DNA of 64,000 nucleotides from Daphnia pulex (GCF_021134715.1 NC_060026.1:11833001-11897000), one strand, 5' to 3'. Counted from the stretch's first letter, positions 11,331 to 25,604 are shown. Notes: a model not told the origin generated them from the sequence alone. Numbers and translations are program-made.

Positions 11331-13053
11331 ACTCTGTATATTTGATTGAAAATTTATTTTCAAATTAATTTATTTATTGCCAATATCATAGATAAAGACA
11401 ATATTTTTAATTTGAGTTTTATTTGCCCAGATCTAATAATATGCAAATCAAAACCTACTGTACTGTCCGGAAAATGGATCAATCCTGGTTTCATGCATAA
11501 CTTTTTAAAGCCGTAATTAATTTAACAACTCTGACTTTTAATGATGGCCGTCCATTGGTGGATCTTCCTTCGCAAGTGCGCAAGTCTGAACATGCAGCGA
11601 GCCGTTCCAGGAAATGTCATAGTACTTTTCTCCGAAAAAAAAAAAAAAATAACCGTGGCGTTCGAGCGTACGAGTGGCCAGAAGTTGAGCTGGCGGAACT
11701 AGTCTGCTTCCTATTTCGTCAAGGGTCACATGTATCAGACGTGATGATGATGAAGGAGGACCACTAGGAAATTACAAAAGGAATTACGATTGAATGCACA
11801 TAAAAAATATTTGACATTTGATTCGTGCTAATAGTCTACTGCTGTGATCTTTAAAAATATGTCTATAATGTTTCAATTAATCTGTCGAAACATTTAGAAA
11901 TGAACAAATTAATAGGAATAGGTTTTTACTGCGAAAGCTAGCCTAGGCGAGTATACGCCTTTTGGTAAGTCAAGTTCATGTAGATTAATGGATAAGTGCG
12001 CATGGGCTACAGGGCACAGGCGTATGCCACTCGAGATATGTCCGGAAAACATATGACTGCCTACCGCGTAGAATGAGAGAGGCTAGTTGCGTTTTTTAAA
12101 ATTTTGGATAGATAAATGTTTTATAGAGTCGACAGTGCAGTTTGAGAGCTACTACCAGCAGATATTGTAAAATGATTTGGTTTATCATCGTTGATTTGCG
12201 TAACAATCAGTTTGTACTGAACGCCATATTTCACTTTTAAATACACTAAATGTTATTGAATGCAGATTGTATTCAAATCCAAAACTAGATACAATTGATG
12301 TATTTATTTCGATAAGGCAGATCATATTAGTGACCATCCTGTCAAGTCTAGACAGGGTTTGAATAAATCAGAATATATGTTGACGAGGTCGAGGCCTGGC
12401 TGATTGCCTGATTTATTGGCTTATTATAATTCGGTATATCTACTTGGCTTTATTTGCAATAACAGTTCGTCTTTGTGGTTTCATTTTCTCTTCTGTGGGG
12501 GTCCCATTTGGACAGTAATAATAATAGCCCGTGCTCATTACATCTTTGCTGTCCTCCACTTATGAATGATGATTAGTCCAAGTCTGGCGCGTCGTAGACA
12601 CTTCTCGGTATAGAAGAACTGCAAAGAATCGATCTAGCGCTATGGTTTGGAAAATCGATGTTCTTCGAGGATACATTTGGCACCAGCGTCTGCATTTATT
12701 ACAAGACTACTGGTGGTGGATGGGAGACGAGGAGCTAGCGCAGTTGTAGGTGGGGGAGAAGAAGGATATCTTTGGGTCTTGTAATCCAGCCAAGTTCAGT
12801 CGTCCACCGTTACTCCCGACCTATCGACGTTGGCCTATCCAGTGGGCGGTTTCTGGCGGCAACTTCCAACAGTGGCTCGTTATATCGCCATACAGGGCAC
12901 ATATATATTGACGGTCGCCTCTAGTATTTCTTTCAGTTGTGATCATACTAGCTGACGTGAATTATCTCAGTTTGCTGGCGTCCGTCAAGTTACCAAAAAG
13001 CGACGGTTGTTTGTTTTTTAAGTTTGAAATAAATTGACTAGAAAAAAAAAAAC
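11331..13053. other. Noncoding upstream region of the DPP-like gene
   Basis: No coding exon is supported. A run of A at 11634-11649 and a TATA-like catatatatattg near 12900 are the only features; the latter lies 150 bp upstream of the first start codon and could be part of its promoter. Confidence 0.35.
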
Positions 13054-16000
13054 ATGAACTCCGGACTTTCCAGCGGACCCCATGGAGGGGATGACAGCAC
13101 TGACAGGGAGAAAAACGCACTTTACGTAAGTTTTGAAATTGAAATGATTTATTGCACATCAAAGTTTTATCTGTCGCTATTTTATGGCTGTCAGCGCGCG
13201 CTGCGCTGTCAGTTGTTTCAACTGATTGAATCACGCGTTTGTAGTTTGGCGTGATTAAAGCAATGCGCTCGATCTAATATTTTAATTGACGACGACCTGG
13301 AACTAATTAATGCACGCTACAAAACTTTGACAAAGAAAACCGAATTAACGGCAATTTCCTGCTGTATTAATTACAGTTTGGAATATGATATCTCTAATGT
13401 CTAACGTTTTATGACTGCCAATAGATGAAAGGTCCTTTCATTTAGACGTGGCGAATAAGTAAGTCGGATTTATTCTTCCGGCAAAAGTGGTCTATTTATG
13501 AAAATCTACCAAGAGCAGAGTCAGTCAACAGTAAAAGAAACATGGCCCGATAGCAGCAGCAGCAGCGGGTCTTGGATGTGGACGAGTGCCAGAACGCGTC
13601 GAACGTTGGCCATGTATAAGAACCACTCTCTATCATGTTCTTCCGTTTCCACTAGAAAGTTAAGCTATATAAAGCCTCAAAAAAGAGGAACGTCAGGCAC
13701 GCCCTTTCCCTTTTCATCGGAATCCAAACAAAGCTTAACTATTGATCGCCCTTATAATTAAAAAAGGTTCTTTTGGGAGGAATTGCAAATCAGTATAAAA
13801 ACATATACTATAGACATATACTATAACATCTATAGTGCTGTGTTGTGTGTGGATCCAATGTAACTTGAGACTGTGCTGATTAAGTGACGGGTAACTCAAT
13901 AAGTTAATAAAAACTCTTTTGCAGAAATTGCGTTGGTTCCGCGAGCGTGATTATTCGGGAGCGCAAGGAAATGTATACGCCGCTATACTTCCCTAAGGAC
14001 GTGGATGCACTAAGAATAATTAATTTGACGTTAATTTGTTTGGCCAAGACATTCTAACGCAAAACACGACCAGAACTTATACCTGTGTCTGTACATCAAA
14101 GTCGTAAGACCTTCCATAGCAAATAAGTCCAGTTTGCGTTAAACATTATGCGAAGAAGTTTTATCGATTGGTTTTATATGGAAATGTAGAACTATATATA
14201 ACGAATAGTTGACTTAAACATTATACTACACGCGATTGTATTCAGGTACACTTATATGGACGTCAATAAGTTTTCAGTCGGTCAATTGATTGAGCGACGT
14301 GTATAGTATACAGTTGAACACGGTACGGGCTTGTACCGTATTGTTTGGCGAATGTAGGCTACATAGAAATAGTATACCCTATTCTATTGTGTGAAGACCA
14401 TCCAACAATGTGCGAAACAAAAGGTATATATAGCAACTGTCTAGTATTGCAGAATTGAATCTTGATAACTTACATAAATAGTGGCTGACTTTATCTTTGG
14501 ACTTGTGTGTAGTGTACGTATCTTTCAATGTTAGATTAACAATGAAATTCACTGGCGAAAATGTTATATGGATTTTCTTTTGTCTCTTCCATATCCTGAC
14601 GAGATACTATTATATGTACGTTTTCTTCTTAAAAGATGTATATCACTATATCCTACTCTTGTTTAAACATAAATGATAGCTAACAAGTCAGGAGATCCGG
14701 GTTAACGATCTCATGAATACACTATTCATGAATCAGCAGCTCGGCGTTATACTACAAAGAACAAAGTGACGACTGCGCATCATTCAGTGTGTATGCTATA
14801 AGAGTGGTGCAGTAAGTATAGAACAGCCTACAACCATTACATAGGAATACTTAAAAAAAGGAGAAAAAAGCCCAGACTCTATATATGTTGTTTTCATGAA
14901 AGGACGCCATTTTTCCGCCCAAAAGCTGCTGCTGTAGTCTATATTGCATCGTCAAAGTTTTGTATTCCTTTCAACGGCAACTCAAAGCCGTTCCGCGTAT
15001 ACATGAACATGAACGAAAGTATAGGATTTTTTAGTTATTTTTAAACTAGCTATATCTTGCACCACCACCACCAGCAGGCGTTCTTTTTTGAACAGTCAGA
15101 AACCGTCAGAAACGTCATAATGTTACCTAGGCTACACACAACACTCTCAGTATAGAGAGACGTTTCTATCTCAGCACAGACTATAAGCGAAGAGCTTGTT
15201 GTTTTTTTCTATTCTGAAAGAAGAAAAACATTTTCAAATAGCGCGCTATCATGTAAGCTTTCTATAAACGGACGGCTGGGCTCGATGGTTTGGCCAGATT
15301 TGATCGCTAAACATGGGCCAATTCCCACAAGACCATCCACTTGACAGCGATTTTATTACACGCTTCCATCCCATCCAGCTGAACCCGGAACCCGGAAAAC
15401 TTTCTTTCCCCATTTTCTTGTGATGCACAAATCATAGCCACATAATCGAAAAAACTGTAGCGACAGGAAGACGATCAAATCCACCAATGTTGCACAAATT
15501 TCGTATTTTCTGAGCATATAGGATCTTATTTAAGTCGACATTTTCGAAAGTCAAGTTAACTGTAACTGGAATAAAATTCAAACGTTTCAAAAATGAATTG
15601 AATGATGCGCTTGATGCGGAGTAGAAATATGAATTCTGACTTTAAAGTAGATTGAAAAGTTCTTCTTTTTTTCGAATGTTTCATCACGTCAGGAAAAAGA
15701 GTTTGCCAGATTAATAACGTGACGACGTTCAAGGGAAAAAGCCCGCCCGTAATAAATTTTGTTTGGACATACTAAATCTTTTGAAAACAAACTTTTATAT
15801 AATGCCCGCGCAAAAATGTTGCGCAGCAGCAGGGTGAGTTTATTTGTCTACAAGTTGCCTGCTGTCATATTTGCACAAGCGTTAGTCAAATCTTAAAAGA
15901 AAATTTTTTCTTCGTTGTATATAAAAGGACTAACATTTTTCCTTCTATGCGACGTGGCCTTTTTTTTTAACTTTCACTTGGTATTCAAAAGCCGAATTTC

Positions 16001-19000
16001 TTCTTTTTTCTTTGTTTAGTAGCTCTCGAGCACTTGAATTCTCAAGTTTTATGCTTCATTTACCTTTTATTTAAATGCACATTCACTCAATCAAATATTC
16101 AAGTTGTATAACACAGCACACACACATTCAGCAGCTCTCGTGTTTTAATGACGTTGTGTCTTAGTGCGCACCATTTCAACTGACGGGTCGATCCGTAATA
16201 GTAGCTCATTGTTTTCAATCTCCGACACATCTCCAGCAGCAGCTAATACGCGCGTATATTGATTGTCATTCGAGCGTGACGTCCGAGCTTTCCATCGGGA
16301 AATCGTCACAGTCAGAAACGGACCCCATCGCCCTGCGTATTACTTTGGCGAGAAGCACAGCATTGCGTCGGTGGCGTACACACACACACACCCGCACCAT
16401 ATATTTGTGCTGCTGGATTTACTACTGAAAATATCACCGTCGCCAAGCCAAGATCGGAAGGCAGGTTAAGATGACGCGGGACGAATTGTACACGCTGCGT
16501 CAACAAGGAAACGAATCCGATTGCTGTGAGATGGGGGAGAAAAGGGGGATCCCATCGATCCTTAGTTCCGACCGGTCGTATTAGAGTTCTTATACAAAAG
16601 ACTGGTGATCCAAGAGAGCTACCAGTTTCTTCCATCTTTTCTGTGTAGTGTGAAATTCGCATAAAAAGTTGTTCCTGGCAACACCCCACCACACGTGAAA
16701 CGGAGGCCAAATTTTTAAGTGACAGGATCGTGTTTCTAAAGTTTTCAGCGTTCTGTCAAAATGGCTGCCATGGGTGAAGAGGCAAAATTCTATGCTGAAG
16801 AGGTACACAGCACTTTTACCCACGTCAATATTATTATTTTTTTGTCTGCTAAGATCCATCAGAAGCTAAAAAATATTCGAAATAAATTGCAAATTGTGAT
16901 GAGAGTAAATCTTACTACAATTGCAATACCTGTACTATATAGTCGTCTAAAAAGTAGACGTGTGGGAAAATGGGTTTTGTGCATTATTATTGTCATTGTG
17001 TTATTCCTACAAGTTAAACATGAACGTTGTTCGGACTGAAATTTTCTTCGAATAATTTCCTTCGAATTCCAAAGTAGAAAATTGCCTGTTTCGGAAGGGC
17101 ATAGCTTTTGGCCTCAAATATATACAACACGAGCAAAAAGCATTGACGTGTAACGTAAGCAGAGTTACTATAATCGGACTCGTCGGGGCCACTGCTCTTC
17201 GCGTATATCGTAAACATTGGACGACTGGACGAGGAATCGATAGTTCCATGACATCGCATACTATGCATGGCTCTCTTGGTATTTCGTGCCGCTAATGATA
17301 CTATGTTATGCTGCAAAACGATAGCTTTATATTGGATGATACAATTTCGTGAAATTACTTTTAGCCAAATTCGATTGTATTCAAAGAGTTATTCCGTACA
17401 TTTCTATGACCGAATATTCTCAATTAAAACTAATTAATAAGTTAGACGAAATATAGGTAGGATCAAATAAGTGAGCGCGCAACATTCGCCCACCCACTTT
17501 TCTAATTACAAAAATGTCGGCTGTAACTAAGATATACGACTGTGTGGACTGTGTCTAGTTGTATTAGTACTATCTAAAAGAAAAAAGAATAAAAGCGGAA
17601 ACCCTTTTTTTTGTGAGTGCTTAATAATCATACATCAAGTCGTGATAGATGTTATTATTTTTTTTTTCTCGTTCAATAGGAATTGGTGGCGTCAGCTCCC
17701 AGTCGGAAAAACTGGAAAGGGATGCTTATTGCTATCTGTGTCATATTTGCTATTCTCGGTACGTGAACAAAATTCCACACGAATTGGTGTTGAAGATTAA
17801 ATTTAAAAAAAATCGTTTTTATCCGTGATACACTCCAGGTTGCATTTTGGCTTCCGTGATTGTCATGACTCCTGTAGATGACGGACCTCGTGTAAAAGGT
17901 AAGATTAGAATTTCCATATGCATAAAGCGCGTCCATATAGATATATATTCCGTTTCTTCCTTTATAACCGACAAAAGAGCCCCGATTTGAATTTCACATG
18001 AATCTCAATAGCAAATGCAATAAAATCCCTTTTGATCAAAGTTGTGCGCATTGCGTACAATTTTGGTTTCCTATATATAGTCCGTTATATAGCTTTTAAG
18101 TTTTGTTGCCTTCACCAATGTCTGCTGGCATATCTTCGTTGATATGCGCTGGCATACATTAGTTCAGAGTAGTTAAGATGCACTAAATGAGAACAATGCT
18201 CGAACAATGTACTTGATCCTTGAATGGGAGAAGATGAGGTTAACACCGGATGTGAGACATTGGAGCGGTGCCAATGTCAACTTCTTGCCAAAGGACGCCG
18301 ACAGCTGCAATGATTGAGGATTAGTTGTTTGCCGCAATTAATCGTGGTTGCCGATGACAGAATTTCTAATTAATTAGCGGTTTCATTATTATACCGAAAT
18401 TCTATTGCAATATACATACAGCGCCATAAATTTATTAGAAAGGATTAATTTTCTCTAATTAATTTCAGGCTCGAGATTCTCTTTGGAGGATGTGCTGGGC
18501 GATAAATTCCAACCGCTGAAATTCAACGGGTCCTGGTTGAAAAACAACCAACTCTTGATTACCGACGGAAATGATAACCTGCAAATATTGGATGCTCCTA
18601 GTGGGACTCTTCAGCCACTCTTGTACAACGAGTCTATTGTGAGTCAAACAAAATTGCTATTAACTTTTAGAATTAATGGATCAAATATATTTGTTCTTGT
18701 TTTATTGCTCAATTTTACCATCAACAGCCGGTGCCACCAGGATCAACATATTCTTTATCGCCAGACAATCGATTTCTCCTTCTCACAACTGATTACAGAA
18801 AGGTTGGTTGATCAAGTTAACCGAGTAAGATTTAAATGAATATAATCTTACTCTTATCGTAGAGACCCGGAAGCATCGAGGAATTTGAGGCGAAAGTTTA
18901 CGACCTTTCCACAGGGTAATGATTAGACTTTTGGGCTGGCGACGTTAATTACATCGCGTGGTGGTGATATTGAGCAATAATTTAACGCCACACTTTCTTA

Positions 19001-21825
19001 ACACCAACAGAATCGTTTACCCCATACCCTCCGCCTCTCCGGATGAACGTGTGCCGATTCAGGCCGTCATGTGGAGTCCCTCCCCCCGTAATGGCGCACT
19101 TGTGTACTGCCACCAGAATGACATTTATTACATTCCGGATATTACTATTGATCAAACCGAGAGAATAACTTCAGATGGATCTTTTAATAGCATTTCTAAT
19201 GGGGTGCCAGACTGGACCTATAGAGGTTAATACCACATATATACTCTTATAGAGAGTTAAATACTTTTTGATGGAATATCACTCAAAGGCTATATTGGTT
19301 TCTTTTAGCAATGGCAAAGCAACCAGCAATGTGGTTCTCTGAGACCGGTGATCGCCTGTCATACATCGCATTCAATGACACCGCCATACCGGAGATCAAA
19401 CTTTCGATTTACAGCGAACCTGATTCTTTTGAATTGTACACTGAGCAAGTTCTCATACGCTATCCAACGGTAAGTTCAAAATCCTATTTTAAAAATATTC
19501 ACTTTTGAAAATCACTTTTTAAATATTTAATTGTTCTATTGCATAGCCTTCGTCACCGATCCCCAGAGTCAGTTTGCGCGTTGTTGATTTGATGGAAAAA
19601 GATATCGTCAAAGAATTGCGGCCGCCATTAAGCATAAGAGACCAGTAATTTTGAATTAATTTTAATTTTAAACTGCCAGATGATTAAATTTATTTTCCAT
19701 TTTTATAGGGAGTATTATCTAACAATGGTCAAATGGGTTAACGACCAAAGAATATGCGCCATTTGGACTTTACGCTCGCAGAACGTTTCTCTGATTTCTT
19801 TTTGCGATGCCGGACCGTGGCATTGTCAAACGGTAATATTTTTTAAAAATTCATTTTTTAAGTTAAAGGAGGCTTAGAGAAAAATCGATCGATATAGGTA
19901 TCTACCATTGAAAGTGGTTTGGAAGGATGGCTTGATGTGGGTGCTGATATGCTTTTCCATCCCAACGGAAACTCCTTCCTTCACTTGGCGCCAGTTCAAA
20001 TAGACCACACGCAAGATTATTTCACCAACATCATTATGGTTGACGCCGTCAAGAGACATTCGTGGCCTGTCACCCAATACAAATCAGAAATCCATCACCT
20101 GCTCGGATGGGATACGAACAATGGGCGAAACCTTGTGTGAGTGCGATAGAGAGACAAAGCACATCTGTACTTTTCTTGTATCTATTTTCATCCCATTTCA
20201 TTCAATAGGTATTACTCGGCTTCAGCCGAAGGTGGCCGATCGAAAAGACAAGTCTACAGGGTTGAAATCAACGGCCAAAAAGCCGATCAGAACACCGTCG
20301 AGTGTCTGACGTGCTCTGTCCAGGCTCGTCATCTGGCCGAGCAGTCCTCACATTCAGTTACTTCCTCTACTTCCGGTTCTTCTTCTTCTTCGTCCAAATC
20401 TCAAGCGAAAAATTCGACTCCTTTGAATTTCACGAGTTCGCATCCGAACCAGTACCACTCGAACTCTACGTGCCGTTATTCCAACGCCATACTGAGTCCG
20501 AGCCTCGAGTACTACGTGCACGAATGCCTAGGACCTACTATACCCTATGTTGAAGTTCGATCGCTGCCGACCAACAAATTGGTCAAATTGATTCAAGTCA
20601 ATCGACAGTTGCAGTTGGATTCGATGGACAAAGCATTCCCCAGAAAGATACAACTCAAAGTCCCGTTGCTCGTCGACAACACTCCTTGGAAGAGGAGTCA
20701 ACCTGATTATGTGGCCGTTGAACTTTATTTACCACCCGGCTTAAAAGAGGAAGAATCGACAGTTTACCCATTACTGGTTTGGACGTAAGAAATTATCCGA
20801 TTTCGTTCTATATTTTTGGATCTGAAAATGTTTTATTCATGACTGGTTGTTCCGCTGACAGAACCGACGAACCGGCAACGGTCAGTGTCACAGATGAATG
20901 GAAAATGGACTGGGTAAATGGCATTTTGAAGGATCAGCAATTTTTTTTAAATAATTCTAAAGAAAATCATTTTTCGGTTCAGGCAACTTACATGGCTTCA
21001 GGCCGGGACGTGATCGTAGCGAAAATTGACTTGCACGGATCGCAAGGAAGTGGTCATCTGCTCCGGAATTCCATTTACCGGCAGCCCGGGGTTTTGGAGG
21101 CGGTAGATTTAATTCAAACAACAAAGTATGTTCCATCTAACACGTTCGTATAGGATAACATTTAATCGTGATTTCTATTTTGCGGTTGACAGAATATTGC
21201 AAGAAACATTTGCGTTCATCAGTCCGATTAAAACCGCATTAATTGGCTCTCACTATGGTGGATTCCTTTCTCTTTATACTCTGGCCAACGACCCAGGGGC
21301 AGTTTTTGGCTGCGGGATTGCAATATCACCCGTTTCGTCCTGGAAGACACTAAGTAATTTGCGCTAAAATCAATTCCAAGTTAAAATAATTTTGTAATTA
21401 TTTAATTAATTGCTAGCCGCTCCTTACGCCGAACGTTACCTCGGCCTTCTCAGTGAACGCGAAGGACAGCGCCACTATTTCGAAGCTGATTTGACTACCT
21501 GCACCAAGAATTTACACGCTAAAAAAGTCTTCCTTTTGCACGGAACTTTGGAGGAAAAGTACCACGTAACTCATTCGATGCTGATCGCCAAGAGTTTGAT
21601 CGAGAAACGGTTTTCATTTCAGCAACAGGTAATTTTCTCGAATGAACTCCCGTTAAAACCTCATTACGAATTCCTTATTTTTCCTCATAGTTGTATCCGG
21701 ATGCCAACTACCAGATGATGTTGCGTAACGCCCAGATGTACGAGAGCATAGACATATTTTTGAACGGCTGCTACGACGGAAGAGAAATGCCTGAACTAGA
21801 TAACACACTCCACAAGGGAGATTAA
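13054..21825 (+). CDS. DPP6/DPP10-type catalytically inactive dipeptidyl-peptidase-like membrane protein, two alternative first exons
   Basis: Two first exons end in phase 0: 13054-13125 (MNSGLSSGPHGG...) and 16761-16802 (MAAMGEEAKFYAEE). Both can join exon 2 at 17680 (ELVASAPSRKNWKGMLI), whose NWKG followed by one membrane segment is the mark of DPP6/DPP10. Then come a beta-propeller (SRFSLEDVL, NDIYYIPD, GVPDWTYR, GWLDVGADMLFHP, RNLVYYSASAEGG) and an alpha/beta-hydrolase end (VTDEWKMDW, ASGRDVIVAKIDLHGSQGSG, SAPYAERYLGL). The serine motif is GSHYGG where active DPP4 has GWSYGG; the Asp region is HGTLEEKYH and the His region YPDANYQ, so all three catalytic residues are replaced. A Ser-rich insert lies at about 20345-20415. 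It is a type II membrane protein, most likely an auxiliary subunit of Kv4-type potassium channels by family analogy. The stop is at 21823-21825. Confidence 0.92.
13126..16760 (+). other. Long first intron and presumed alternative promoter region of the DPP-like gene
   Basis: No spliceable coding exon is seen between the two first exons. An ORF at 13498-13761 has an AGC run and no splice sites. Just upstream of the second first exon lie an (AC)n stretch near 16380 and a 5' UTR-like region, so a second promoter near 16250-16750 is inferred. Confidence 0.4.
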
Positions 21826-22367
21826 CATTCGACTATCTTGAAAGAAAGATTTAAAAAAAAAATACTCTTGATAGTACATCATCAATACTAGTCATTCTAT
21901 AATTACTTTTAATTGAACTTACAATTGCACTATATTATTCTTCCATAACTTATTCTTGATCTCACGACGTCACAATTAAGTGATCCTTTTTTAACACTCC
22001 ATCAAGACATGACAATTAACCAAATAGCCTAAATATAATTGACGACGCACAAAACTATTCATAAAAGCTCTCGATACCAAATATTTTAGTTTGAAATTTG
22101 TTTTGACAAATCTAATAATCACGTTATCCCTAGACAAGAAAACATTTCGCCGATAACAGTATATACGTGTATATCTATTTCGTTTGTATTTATTACATTG
22201 TTATTGGTTTTACCTTATAATTCTGATTATACCCTTGCATATAATGCCCCCCAAGGACTCTTGGTACAAACTCTGTGGAATTATACGTTCAAACTTTAAA
22301 CCCATTGAATTTGTTCATTTTAGAACGGTATTTTTTTTATTATTATTTGTCATGTACAATTATTTGT

Positions 22368-24483
22368 TCAAGGAGGAGGGAGCATCTTAAGTAGTGGCTC
22401 GTACACCAATTTTGAGGCTTGAGTGGACATGAAAAAATCGCCGTGACTAAAGACCGGAGCGTTCACCTCGACGGACCCTTTCAAATTCCCTAATCGCATT
22501 GCCAACCATTCGATATCCTAGATAAAAAAAATGTTTCGTAAATATATTAAGCATGTAAATGCGGGCGGCAGTCTATTAGTGAGCACTAATAGAAAGACGC
22601 CGACTCATTTGTAAATAAAATACCCGAGGGGTTGAAACCGGATCCGTTTTCGACCACAGCAGATAGGTAGGAGCAGTGACTAGTTCCATCTGGTATTTGG
22701 GAGCTTCGGCTGTTCCATAGCGTTCCAAGTTACCACTTTCGCCGTAGTCAAAACGCGTAAAATTTCCGCCTAAAATAATAACACCAAAACATAATTAATG
22801 TCAACACGAATTTCATCAGAATTATTAGAAAATACCCGAGTTGTAATTGTCGAAGAACTGTAACATTGTCTTTGGAGATCCTCCGGCGGGGTAATGCCCG
22901 ACTAATACATGGACCAAAGACTAAAAAACGTGAACATTATGCAGCTCAAGCATCGATACATTAATTTGAGAATGAAAGAGAAATCATACCAAATCGGTTG
23001 TTTCCGAATACCCAAAAACATAAAAGTTTATAGTTTGACAAGTGGCGCTTCCAATTTGACTGGAATTGCACACGAACCGTAGAAAGCGACTTGATAGTCC
23101 GTCGCTGGGAAGGAATAATCCGGTTTTAGTCCACTGCATCACATACTGGAAAAAAAGAAACTCAAATATAAACTTTTGCCGATGGAATGATATGTGCAAT
23201 CATAGGTGAAAGTATCTCTTTCAAAACTGCTCTATTTATCACTGTGGAAGAGCAGTCCTGAGGTGATGGCTCTATTCTCCAAAACAGCATCAATCCAAAT
23301 GGAAAAGCTTTGCTTTAAGACCAACACCGGTTATCGTACACACTTTCACCATGAATTGAGCACGAATTATATGCGTTTCAATTTTCCTTAAAACAAAAAA
23401 TTCATGTACGTAAATTTACTTTAAGTGGATTACTCAACGGTGCGACAAGTTTAAAAGCGTTGTCCAAAACTTGGACAGTGGATGTTGGAGCTAATCCAAT
23501 CATCACTTCAATCTTGTCGTTTAGTTCCGGTCTGAGGTTAGCGCCAACGTAGAAAATGGCGCAACCGAGCGAGTAACCGACGTACGACACTTTTTGTTGG
23601 CCAGTTACTTTCAGGACGTAATCAATCGAATTCGGGAGATCATATTGGCCAAGTTCTTCCCATCTATAAAATGGATAAAAATTTTAATACCAAATAAAAG
23701 TTACATAACAGTCAAATTTACGTAACAGTCAAACTTACGTGAAATCCCAGTATTTTTCAGAATCAGGATCCAAAATTTTATGTTTCCTAGAGTACGTGTT
23801 GCCTCTTGAATTTCCCATCCACACATCTAAAAATTTAAATTCAAAAGAATTTATAAAAGTGAAAAATATGCTGATCAATCAAAAGAACTACCGTAGCCGT
23901 GATCCGCCAAGATGTAAGCTGAACAAATTTGCAAAATATTTTGTTAAAACGTCAAATCAATTCAACCGACTGACATTAATCGAATACCTAGAGAGCCGTT
24001 GGACGGTCCGACAGCCCACACAAAGTCAGTCGCGAAGATGCCATGCTGTAGAAAGACGGGCTTCTTTTTATGTGTGCTTTCCGTGTTGACGGGCTCGTTG
24101 ACTGATCCAGGGATCCGATGCAGCTCAAGGATGTAACCGTCTTCCGTAGTCACGTGATGAATTTCTACCGGATAACCTCGACTTTGAATAATTTCCGGCT
24201 AGAAATGAATTCGAATATTTTTTAACAAAATATTTGAGTTATAAATAAACACAACAGCCATATTCTAATATAGAAATATAACGGTAGTTTTGCTTACAAC
24301 TGTCATAAAAGTCTCGGGTGGCGCTCTCACGCTACCGTCCAGCTGCGAATAGAAAACGAGCCTTTGAAATTGGTTGACTGCGATGTCCATCGGATCGTAT
24401 TCCACCAATTGAAAATGGTTGAGCGTCATCCATGCTAGCAACACGGTGACCACAGCATTGGCAACCAGAATTACAGTCGCCAT
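22368..24483 (-). CDS. Acid-lipase-family alpha/beta hydrolase 1
   Basis: Reads from ATG 24483 through about ten exons to a stop at 22368-22370. Exon 1 encodes a hydrophobic signal anchor ([17 protein letters not shown]) and ends ETFMTVV-like; exon 2 has the abhydro-lipase signature [31 protein letters not shown], then [17 protein letters not shown]. Downstream are [20 protein letters not shown], the nucleophile elbow GYSLG, the acid region WSKTDPVS and the catalytic histidine in FSHGDFF. Family members hydrolyse triglycerides or cholesteryl esters, in lysosomes or outside the cell. The elbow is GYSLG where vertebrate acid and gastric lipases have GHSQG. The gene converges with the DPP-like gene (543 bp between stops) and is a diverged paralogue of the two lipases at 41.7-50.4 kb. 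The start is placed after a likely 5' UTR acceptor (tttcttgcag, ending at about 24592). Confidence 0.88.
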
Positions 24484-25604
24484 GATGATGGTAGCTAAAA
24501 AATGATACCGGGGTCCGAAAGTGGTGGAATTTTTGGCTCGCACCGAGAAAAGCGCGGCACAGACACGGTAGACAACACACAACACCTGCAAGAAACAGAC
24601 TGAAGAGCGCACCCAAGTTACCTGTTGCCTATATCTCCACCTCTACGCTCCTCCTCCTCCTTTCCCGTCCTCCTCCATCTGTTATTTCAAATTTTCTTTC
24701 TTACTTCATGCGCCTTTGAATACGGTCAAAGACCTTGACTGAGCCCTGCTGCGCTTTTTCTACGAGAAAGAGAAAGCGCGTCATCTATATGGTGTTTAGG
24801 TATCACCGCCGGAATATATTTCCCTTTTTTTTTAATTTCGTGTTCAATGGGAAACAAAAAACCCCCCCAAGGCTGTAGAGGGTATATTGAGTCAGGTCAT
24901 CGAAAACTCCCCCGACGAAAAGTGTTTTCCTCCTTTCTTTTCTTGCTTTGATTCACTAACCTTTATGGGATGAAAGTCTTTAGGTAGACATCGAAGGTCA
25001 TCCATTCATCACCAATTAGTTACCTAGAAAAAATAATTCAAATTAATTTCCTGTTGTTTTATTTTTTCAAAATAAAAGAAAAGTGACTTACGTTTTTGAT
25101 TGACAATCGTCCGACGCAAATGTCATTGGCCTTTTCGGCTACCACCAATTTATGTGGGGCATTCAACTGTGTCACAGGAAGCGACAGCAGCAGCAAGACA
25201 GCAGACCGCGAAGAAATTCCAAAGCGCTCACGACGCCATCTAAGGCTACTAAAACCACACACACCCAATAGAAACTCGGGGGCTTCGATGAGACTGACGG
25301 GCGGAAAAGACAATCGGAATTCAGGTTATCGTCTGGTTTGAGAGCGCAACTACTAGACTGTGAAACCCATATGATTTTGACAAGACATTCACATTGACCC
25401 AGCAGGGAATTTTTTTTTCTTCAATTTGGGCACATGTGTATTACAATCATATAAACAAATTTGTTTGGATGATTTTCCGTCCACGGTTCTTTTGATACTC
25501 CAAGAAGAAGAAATTTTTTTCAAAACTAAGGATTTGAAATATCCTTTTTTTTTCCATTTGTAACATTGAATTAACGTGAAAAAAATAAATTGGGGAGAAA
25601 GGGA
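24484..25604. other. 5' region of lipase 1 and spacer to MED14
   Basis: A noncoding 5' exon piece of lipase 1 probably covers 24484-24591. Beyond it there are pyrimidine-rich stretches (24650-24680) and AT-rich DNA. An open frame at 25059-25313 has no supporting splice or start context. The last part is 3' UTR of MED14. Confidence 0.4.

Noticed and set aside
13498-13761. Possible third first exon of the DPP-like gene
   Set aside because: Contains an AGC repeat, no membrane or family motif, and no donor in the right phase.
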